This document shows positions 48,138-54,211 of a stretch of 54,211 bases of DNA, piece by piece. Source of the stretch: Streptococcus vicugnae. Its GTDB lineage: Bacteria; Bacillota; Bacilli; Lactobacillales; Streptococcaceae. A program made the translations under genes and the position numbers. The notes under the pieces were generated by a model that had not been told where the DNA came from, did not search any database, and was given only the letters and a program-made list of their open reading frames with translations. The stretch spans positions 1 through 54,211 of the forward strand of contig NZ_JAEMHW010000006.1 of assembly GCF_016461705.1 (NCBI RefSeq). Reading direction: 5' to 3'. Each line of letters starts with the position of its first letter. Position 1 is the first letter of the stretch.

Positions 48138-49793
48138 ATGTCACTAAAAGGTAAAACATGGAAACGCGTCGGTCTTGGGGCTGTAGCCTTAGTCTCAACA
48201 GCTGTATTGGCAGCTTGTGGAGGAAAAAGCTCATCAACTTCTTCAAAAACTGATGAGATTAATTGGTACACTCCAACTGAAATTAGCACTTTGGACATTT
48301 CGAAAGTTACAGATACTTATTCTTCAATTGCTATCGGTAACTCAGGAAGTAACTTGCTTCGTCGTAACGAAGATGGTGAATTAAAACCTGATTTGGCAGA
48401 AAAAGTAGAAGTATCTGAGGATGGTTTAACATACACTGCAACATTACGTGATGGTCTTAAATGGTCTGATGGTAGTGATTTAACTGCAGATGATTTTGTT
48501 TACACTTGGCAACGTATTGTTGATCCTGCAACTGCTTCAGAGTATGCTTATCTTGCATCAGATGCACATGTTTTAAATGCTGCGGAAGTTATTAATGGTA
48601 CGAAGAGTGTTGATGAATTGGGAGTTAAAGCAGACGGTAACAAAGTAATCTTTACACTATCAAGCCCATCTCCACAATTTATGAGTCTTCTTACATTTGC
48701 TAACTTCGTCCCACAAAATAAATCTTTTGTGGAAAAAGCAGGTAGTGACTACGCTACAACTTCTGAAAAAGCACTTTATTCAGGTCCATATACAGTGAAA
48801 AAATGGAATGGTTCTAATGGTTCATTCACACTTGAGAAGAATAAATACTATTGGGATGCCAAAAACGTTAAATTGAAAAAAGTTAACGTCCAAGCTGTTA
48901 AAAAACCTGATACTGCTGTACAAATGTACAAAGATGGTGAGCTTGATACAGCAAACATCTCAGGTACAGAAGCAATTTTTAAAGCAAATAAAAGCAATAA
49001 AGATGTTGTGGATGTTCCAGAAGCAACATCAGCATACCTCGTTTACAACGAAACAGGTTCTGTTAAAGCTTTAGCTAATACTAAGATTCGTCAAGCGCTT
49101 AACCTTGCAACAAATCGTGAAGGTGTTGTTAAAGCAGCTATCGATACTGGTTCAAAAGCAGCAACAGCTCTTGTTCCAACAGGACTTGAAACCTTAGAAG
49201 ATGGTACTGATTTATCTAAATACGTATCACAAGATTACACTTATGATGCAAAACAAGCAGCAAAACTTTTCAAAGAAGGTCTTGCTGAAATCGGTGAAAA
49301 ATCAGTTAAATTGACAATTACAGCTGATTCTGATACACCAGTTGCCAAAGCGTCAGTAGACTACATCAAACAAACATGGGAAGATGTTCTTCCAGGATTA
49401 AAAGTAGAAGAAAAATTCGTAACATTCAAACAACGATTGCAAGATTCTAAAACACAAAACTTTGATGTTGTTCTATCACTTTGGGGTGGTGACTATCCAG
49501 AAGGATCTACATTCTATGGATTGTTTACATCTGATTCAGCCTACAACTACGGTAAGTTTAGCGATGCGATATATGATGCAGCCTACCAAAAAGCATTGAC
49601 TACAGATGCTTTGGATCCAGTAGCTGCTGCAGATGATTATAAAGCTGCTGAAAAAGCACTTTATGATAATGCACACTATAACCCACTTTACTTCCGTAAC
49701 ACAAAAGCACTTCAAAATCCGTCAATCAAAGGTCTTGTTCGTAACTCAACTGGTTTGCAAGTTGACTTTACATATGCCTATAAAGACAAATAA
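48138..49793 (+). CDS. oppA: Oligopeptide ABC transporter substrate-binding lipoprotein OppA
   Basis: A 551-residue SBP family 5 lipoprotein that captures peptides outside the cell. The lipobox is VLAAC with lipidated C27. The SBP_bac_5 fold spans about 60-480, with the family motif DGLKWSDGSDLTADDFVYTWQR near 111-132. Length fits the lactococcal/enterococcal OppA type rather than the longer AmiA. AGGAGGG precedes the ATG. In streptococci such proteins can also import ComS-type pheromones, so a link to comX is possible but not shown. Confidence 0.95.
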   Translation: MSLKGKTWKRVGLGAVALVSTAVLAACGGKSSSTSSKTDEINWYTPTEISTLDISKVTDTYSSIAIGNSGSNLLRRNEDGELKPDLAEKVEVSEDGLTYTATLRDGLKWSDGSDLTADDFVYTWQRIVDPATASEYAYLASDAHVLNAAEVINGTKSVDELGVKADGNKVIFTLSSPSPQFMSLLTFANFVPQNKSFVEKAGSDYATTSEKALYSGPYTVKKWNGSNGSFTLEKNKYYWDAKNVKLKKVNVQAVKKPDTAVQMYKDGELDTANISGTEAIFKANKSNKDVVDVPEATSAYLVYNETGSVKALANTKIRQALNLATNREGVVKAAIDTGSKAATALVPTGLETLEDGTDLSKYVSQDYTYDAKQAAKLFKEGLAEIGEKSVKLTITADSDTPVAKASVDYIKQTWEDVLPGLKVEEKFVTFKQRLQDSKTQNFDVVLSLWGGDYPEGSTFYGLFTSDSAYNYGKFSDAIYDAAYQKALTTDALDPVAAADDYKAAEKALYDNAHYNPLYFRNTKALQNPSIKGLVRNSTGLQVDFTYAYKDK

Positions 49794-49816
49794 TCTTTAA
49801 TAAGTATGAATAATGG

Positions 49817-49884
49817 GCAAGAATTGGTTGCGGCCAATTCTTGCTTTTGTTGACAGGTAAAACTTTTCCCCTGCCAACAAAAGC
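49817..49884 (+). other. Two overlapping hairpins between oppA and oppB
   Basis: Hairpin A: GCAAGAATTGG/CCAATTCTTGC (49817-49844) followed by TTTTGTTG. Hairpin B: GCTTTTGTTG-A-CAGG with CCTG-C-CAACAAAAGC (49843-49884). They share 49843-49844, and B consumes the T-run of A. It could act as a partial terminator or an mRNA end that keeps OppA in excess over the permease. Confidence 0.7.
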
Positions 49885-49904
49885 AAATAAGAGAAGGAAA
49901 TATT

Positions 49905-50819
49905 ATGGTAAAATACATTCTTAAACGTGTTGCTATTCTTCTTGTAACACTCTGGGTAGTTGTTACCCTGTCGTTTTTCCTCATGCAAGTTATGCCTGGG
50001 ACACCTTACAATAACCCAAAATTAACTGATGAGATGATTGCTTTAATGAACAAACAATATGGGTTGGATAAACCAGTTTGGCAACAATATCTTACATATC
50101 TATGGAATATTCTCCATGGTGATTTTGGTACAAGTTACCAATCAATTAACCAACCAGTCGGTCGTTTGATTTCACAACGCTTGGGTGTTTCAATTCAACT
50201 TGGTGTTCAAGCCCTAATCGTTGGTCTTCTTGCTGGTCTTGCGGTTGGTGCTGCATCAGCACGTAATAAAAATAACTGGATTGATGGAGTACTTAGTGTC
50301 ATCTCTACACTTGGTATTTCAGTACCATCATTCATTATCGGTCTATTCTTATTGGTAACTCTTGGTTTCAAATGGAGCTTGTTCCCACTTGCTGGATGGG
50401 GTTCATTTGAACAAACAATCATGCCATCTATTGCTTTGGCAATTCCAGTATTTGCTCAAGTAACACGTTTCTTCCGTGGACAAATGATTGAAACATTGAG
50501 TTCTGACTACATTCAGTTGGCAACAGCTAAAGGTTTGAATAAACGTCAAGTGACACGTAAACACGCGTACCGTAACTCAATGATTCCAGTATTGACTTTG
50601 GTTGGGCCTATGGCAGCAAACTTGCTAACAGGTTCAGCTTTGATTGAACAAATTTTCTCAATTCCAGGAATTGGTCAACAATTTGTAACATCAATCCCAG
50701 CTAAAGACTACCCAGTAATTATGGGAACAACAATCGTTTATGCAATGATGTTAATGGTTGCTATCTTGGTAACAGATATTGCAACAAGTATTGTTGATCC
50801 ACGTGTACGCTTGCAATAA
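49905..50819 (+). CDS. oppB: Oligopeptide ABC permease OppB
   Basis: A 304-residue membrane subunit with about six transmembrane helices. The N-terminal signature LKRVAILLVTLWVVVTLSFFLMQ and the EAA loop (AKGLNKRQVTRKHAYRNS) are typical of DppB/OppB. Much shorter than the ~500-residue AmiC-type permease. AGAAGGAAA precedes the ATG. Confidence 0.95.
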   Translation: MVKYILKRVAILLVTLWVVVTLSFFLMQVMPGTPYNNPKLTDEMIALMNKQYGLDKPVWQQYLTYLWNILHGDFGTSYQSINQPVGRLISQRLGVSIQLGVQALIVGLLAGLAVGAASARNKNNWIDGVLSVISTLGISVPSFIIGLFLLVTLGFKWSLFPLAGWGSFEQTIMPSIALAIPVFAQVTRFFRGQMIETLSSDYIQLATAKGLNKRQVTRKHAYRNSMIPVLTLVGPMAANLLTGSALIEQIFSIPGIGQQFVTSIPAKDYPVIMGTTIVYAMMLMVAILVTDIATSIVDPRVRLQ

Positions 50820-50830
50820 GGAGACTATTC

Positions 50831-51862
50831 ATGGCAGATAAAACAAGAGAATTTAAACTTGTTGGTGTTGGTTCAGCCAGCTCACAAGAAAAAATCGAAA
50901 AGCCAGCTCTTTCTTTTATGCAAGATGCATGGCGCCGTTTGAAGAAAAATAAATTAGCCGTTGTTTCAATGTGGTTCTTGGGAATCCTATTAGTATTCTC
51001 GATGATTTCAGTGTTTTTGGTACCACGTGATGACGCTAATGCTTTCAACACAAAAGAAGTTACAACTTACCGTAACCTTCCACCAAAAATCAGTGATAAC
51101 CTTCCGTTTTGGAATGGTAAAATTACGTATTCTGGTAATACGGAAGCTAACGATGCTTATGCAGACCAAGGTGTTCCAGAAGGAACTAAATTCATTCTTG
51201 GTACTGATAACCTAGGACGTAGCGTTGCAAAACGTATCATCGTAGGTGTTCGTATCTCACTTCTTATTGCTATTGTTGCAACATTGATTGACCTTTTGAT
51301 TGGGGTAACTTACGGTTTGATTTCAGGATATGTTGGCGGCCGTGTCGACATGGTTATGCAACGTATCATTGAAGTTATTTCATCAATCCCTAACTTGGTT
51401 ATTGTAACAATGCTTGGTCTTTTGCTTGGTAATGGTGTTACATCAATTATCATTTCAATTGCCATCGTTGGTTGGACATCAATGGCTCGTCAAGTACGTA
51501 ACCTAACACTTTCTTACCGTGAACAAGAATTTGTCCTTGCAGCTCGTTCATTAGGTGAAAGTGCTCCTAAAATCGCATTTAAACATATCCTTCCAAATAT
51601 TTCTGGGATTATTATCGTTCAAATCATGATGACAGTTCCAAGTGCCATCATGTATGAAGCTGTTCTTTCAGCTATCAACCTAGGGGTAAAACCACCAACA
51701 GCATCACTAGGTTCATTGATTACTGATGCTCAAGAGTACTTACAATACTACCCTTATCAAGTAACTCTACCAGCCCTTGCTTTGGTATTAATCTCACTTG
51801 CTTTCATCTTGTTAGGTGACGGTCTTCGTGATGCATTTGATCCAAAATCTGGTGATCGTTAG
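50831..51862 (+). CDS. oppC: Oligopeptide ABC permease OppC
   Basis: A 343-residue permease. The N-terminal cytoplasmic domain ends WRRLKKNKLAVVSMWFLG, the OppC_N signature; an external loop of about 80 residues follows the first helix; the EAA loop is AARSLGESAPKIAFKHILPN. AAGGAG precedes the ATG, 11 bases after oppB. Confidence 0.95.
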   Translation: MADKTREFKLVGVGSASSQEKIEKPALSFMQDAWRRLKKNKLAVVSMWFLGILLVFSMISVFLVPRDDANAFNTKEVTTYRNLPPKISDNLPFWNGKITYSGNTEANDAYADQGVPEGTKFILGTDNLGRSVAKRIIVGVRISLLIAIVATLIDLLIGVTYGLISGYVGGRVDMVMQRIIEVISSIPNLVIVTMLGLLLGNGVTSIIISIAIVGWTSMARQVRNLTLSYREQEFVLAARSLGESAPKIAFKHILPNISGIIIVQIMMTVPSAIMYEAVLSAINLGVKPPTASLGSLITDAQEYLQYYPYQVTLPALALVLISLAFILLGDGLRDAFDPKSGDR

Positions 51863-51873
51863 GAGGAAAAAAT

Positions 51874-52920
51874 ATGAGTGAAGAAACAATTTTACAAGTT
51901 AAAAACCTCCATGTAGATTTCCAAACCTACGCTGGAGAAATTAAAGCCATTCGCGACGTCAATTTTGATTTGAAGAAAGGCGAAACACTTGCTATCGTAG
52001 GTGAATCTGGATCAGGTAAATCTGTAACGACTAAAACTTTGATGGGCCTATCTGCTTCAAATGCTACAATTACAGGTGAAATCGACTTTAAAGGTAAAAA
52101 ACTTACTGAATTAAAAGAAGACGAATGGATCAAAGTTCGTGGAAATGAAATTGCAATGATTTTCCAAGATCCAATGACAAGTCTTGACCCAACTATGAAA
52201 ATTGGTCAACAAATTGCTGAACCAATTATGATTCACGAAAAAGTTTCAAAACAAGAAGCTTGGAATCGTGCACTAGATTTGATGAAAAATGTTGGTATTC
52301 CAAATGCTGAAGAGCATATCAATGATTACCCACACCAATGGTCAGGTGGTATGCGCCAACGCGCTGTAATTGCAATTGCGCTTGCTGCTAACCCAGATGT
52401 GTTAATCGCTGACGAACCAACAACTGCATTGGACGTTACTATTCAAGCCCAAATCCTTAACTTGATGAAGAAAATTCAAAAAGAACGTGGCTCATCAATT
52501 ATCTTTATTACGCACGACCTCGGTGTTGTTGCGGGTATGGCTGATCGTGTAGCAGTTATGTATGCTGGTAAAGTTATTGAATATGGATCTGTAGATGAAG
52601 TGTTCTATAACCCGCAACATCCATACACATGGGGCTTATTAAATTCTATGCCAACTACTGATACAGAAGCTGGTAGCCTACAATCAATCCCAGGTACACC
52701 ACCAGATCTTCTTAATCCGCCTAAAGGTGATCCTTTTGCACCACGTAACGAGTTTGCTTTGGATATCGATTACGAAGAAGAACCACCAATGTTTAAAGTT
52801 AGTGACACACACTACGCTGCAACATGGTTGTTAGATGAACGTGCACCTAAAGTAACACCACCATTACCAATTCAAAAACGTTGGGAAAAATGGAAAGAAC
52901 TTGAAGGGAGAAAAGCTTAA
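51874..52920 (+). CDS. oppD: Oligopeptide ABC ATPase OppD
   Basis: A 348-residue ATPase. Walker [13 protein letters not shown], signature [16 protein letters not shown], Walker [13 protein letters not shown], plus the C-terminal oligopeptide-transporter extension (about 255-340). Unlike many OppD proteins it has no cysteine cluster in the extension, so it is probably the Fe-S-free form. Shares TAATG with oppF. Confidence 0.95.
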   Translation: MSEETILQVKNLHVDFQTYAGEIKAIRDVNFDLKKGETLAIVGESGSGKSVTTKTLMGLSASNATITGEIDFKGKKLTELKEDEWIKVRGNEIAMIFQDPMTSLDPTMKIGQQIAEPIMIHEKVSKQEAWNRALDLMKNVGIPNAEEHINDYPHQWSGGMRQRAVIAIALAANPDVLIADEPTTALDVTIQAQILNLMKKIQKERGSSIIFITHDLGVVAGMADRVAVMYAGKVIEYGSVDEVFYNPQHPYTWGLLNSMPTTDTEAGSLQSIPGTPPDLLNPPKGDPFAPRNEFALDIDYEEEPPMFKVSDTHYAATWLLDERAPKVTPPLPIQKRWEKWKELEGRKA

Positions 52921-53852
52921 TGACTGAAAATAGAAAAAAGCTTGTTGAACTTAAAAATGTTTCTTTAACTTTCAATGAAGGTAAAAAGAACGAAGTAAAA
53001 GCCATCAACAACGTCAGCTTCGATATCTATGAAGGTGAAGTCTTTGGTTTAGTTGGTGAATCAGGTTCTGGTAAAACAACTGTTGGACGTGCTATCTTAA
53101 AACTTTACGATATTAGTGATGGTGAAATCGACTTTAATGGAGAAACAGTTTCTAACCTTAAAGGTAAAGAATTGCATGAATTCCGTAAAAATGTGCAAAT
53201 GATTTTCCAAGATCCACAAGCTAGTCTTAATGGACGTATGAAAATCCGTGATATCGTTGCTGAAGGTCTTGATATCCATAAACTAGTAAATAGTAAAGAA
53301 GAACGTGATGAAAAAGTTCAAGAATTACTAGCCTTGGTTGGATTGAATAAAGACCACATGACTCGTTATCCACACGAATTTTCAGGTGGTCAACGTCAGC
53401 GTATTGGTATTGCTCGTGCACTTGCTGTACAACCCAAATTCATCATTGCTGATGAACCAATTTCAGCACTTGACGTATCTATTCAAGCTCAAGTTGTTAA
53501 CTTGATGCAAAAACTCCAACGTGAAAAAGGACTAACATACCTCTTCATCGCCCATGATTTGTCAATGGTTAAATACATTTCAGATCGTATCGGCGTAATG
53601 CACTGGGGTAAAATGCTTGAAATTGGGACATCTGAAGATGTTTACAATAACCCAATTCACCCATACACTAAGAGTCTGTTATCTGCAATTCCAGAACCAG
53701 ATCCAGAATCTGAACGTGAGCGTGTGCACCAAGTGTACGATCCAAGTGCAGAACTTGATGGTCAAGAACGCGAAATGCGTGAAATTACACCAGGTCACTT
53801 TGTACTTTCTACAGAAGCTGAAGCTGAAGAATATAAAAAAGCATTATCATAA
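52920..53852 (+). CDS. oppF: Oligopeptide ABC ATPase OppF
   Basis: A 310-residue partner ATPase. Walker A GESGSGKTTVGR, signature FSGGQRQRIGIARALA, Walker B IIADEPISALD, and the short C-terminal extension. Last gene of oppABCDF, followed by a terminator. Confidence 0.96.
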   Translation: MTENRKKLVELKNVSLTFNEGKKNEVKAINNVSFDIYEGEVFGLVGESGSGKTTVGRAILKLYDISDGEIDFNGETVSNLKGKELHEFRKNVQMIFQDPQASLNGRMKIRDIVAEGLDIHKLVNSKEERDEKVQELLALVGLNKDHMTRYPHEFSGGQRQRIGIARALAVQPKFIIADEPISALDVSIQAQVVNLMQKLQREKGLTYLFIAHDLSMVKYISDRIGVMHWGKMLEIGTSEDVYNNPIHPYTKSLLSAIPEPDPESERERVHQVYDPSAELDGQEREMREITPGHFVLSTEAEAEEYKKALS

Positions 53853-53856
53853 TTAT

Positions 53857-53881
53857 AAAGGGAGCTTATAGCTCCTTTTTT
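53857..53881 (+). terminator. Terminator of the opp operon
   Basis: GGAGCT/AGCTCC stem flanked by an A-run and T6. Confidence 0.9.
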
Positions 53882-54025
53882 GTGTGTAAAATTGTATAGG
53901 AGTCATTTTAGTTGCTTTTACTGGAAATAAGTATTAGAATGGCATTGTGATTGGTTGCTGGTAATCAGCACGATAGATGAATATTAGTAATAATTGAAAA
54001 AATCAAAGAAATTTTCATAAAAGCA
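53882..54025. other. Gap before rRNA promoters, no gene seen
   Basis: AT-rich sequence with no credible frame, ribosome binding site or strong hairpin. It may hold UP-element-like A/T tracts for the rRNA promoter (53985-54020), which is inference. Confidence 0.5.
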
Positions 54026-54054
54026 TTGACACTCTATAGTAAATTTAGTATACT
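54026..54054 (+). promoter_or_regulatory. rRNA operon promoter P1
   Basis: TTGACA, a 17-bp spacer, TATACT. Confidence 0.88.
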
Positions 54055-54125
54055 AATATAGCTGTTGTCCGAGAGGGTAGCGGTAACAGATTTGAAACAA
54101 GTTTGAAAAAACCTTGAAAAAGGTA

Positions 54126-54154
54126 TTGACAGCGAGTTTTAAATTTGATAGAAT
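54126..54154 (+). promoter_or_regulatory. rRNA operon promoter P2
   Basis: TTGACA, a 17-bp spacer, TAGAAT; exactly 100 bp after P1. Confidence 0.9.
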
Positions 54155-54161
54155 ATAGAAG

Positions 54162-54211
54162 TTGTCTCTGATGAGACAAAGACCTTTGAAAACTGAACAA
54201 TACGAACCAAA
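54162..54211 (+). other. rRNA leader with boxA-like antitermination sequence
   Basis: Hairpin TTGTCTC-TGAT-GAGACAA (54162-54179) followed by CCTTTGAAAACTGAACAA, which is like the Bacillus rrn boxA region. The 16S gene would start just beyond the window end. Confidence 0.82.

Overview
The window is a 54 kb chromosomal segment of a low-GC Firmicute that is clearly a Streptococcus. The evidence is a streptococcal-type ComX/SigX, a dual-CIRCE hrcA-grpE-dnaK-dnaJ locus, the rpoE(delta)-pyrG pair, the ilvDBNCA order, the mecA-rgpG-sufCDSUB-pbp-opp order known from S. mutans, and the DacB-like and UPF0210 gene neighbourhoods. The ComR-type box before comX and the overall gene content fit the bovis/equinus (SBSEC) or mutans side of the genus; the species is inference. 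It is almost entirely core genome: no phage, insertion sequence or CRISPR array was seen.

The segment appears to lie between two rRNA operons. It opens with tRNA-Asn, which in streptococci often trails the 5S gene, and closes with two tandem strong promoters and a boxA-like leader typical of an rrn operon; the 16S gene itself is not reached.

Layout: 1-0.9 kb, tRNA-Asn and comX with its pheromone-response box. 0.9-4.8 kb, ACT/UPF0210 pair and a cell-wall operon (phosphatase, LD/DD-carboxypeptidase, glucosaminidase). 4.8-10 kb, the HrcA-controlled chaperone operon with an unusually structured dnaK-dnaJ gap. 10-13.5 kb, hydrolase, truA, a vitamin B6/pyrimidine kinase with an ECF S-component, and an UPF0340 protein. 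13.5-18.5 kb, mscS, tig, rpoE, and pyrG behind a GGGC-start attenuator. 18.6-23.5 kb, hydrolase, tRNA-Leu, fba, tRNA-Thr, rpmB, yloU-fakA. 23.5-26 kb, a small AT-rich accessory patch: a decayed short ORF, a broken MFS exporter and an Rgg-family regulator. 26-32.6 kb, branched-chain amino acid synthesis with CodY boxes. 32.6-36.4 kb, band-7 protein, a 39-residue small protein and an amino-acid ABC importer. 36.5-41.3 kb, DUF2207 protein, uppP, mecA, rgpG. 41.4-46.6 kb, sufCDSUB Fe-S assembly (which would serve the Fe-S enzyme IlvD). 46.7-53.9 kb, D,D-carboxypeptidase and the oppABCDF peptide importer.

Functionally, several units look tied to nutrient state. A perfect CodY box precedes ilvD, near-perfect ones precede ilvB and the ACT/UPF0210 operon, and AT-rich tandem repeats precede oppA. 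Regulatory RNA structure is a second theme: the pyrG attenuator, overlapping hairpins between oppA and oppB, a long structured leader before the band-7 gene, and at least two transcripts (truA and the 18.6 kb hydrolase) that look leaderless. All boxes, promoters and hairpins were found by eye and no folding, alignment or database search was run.
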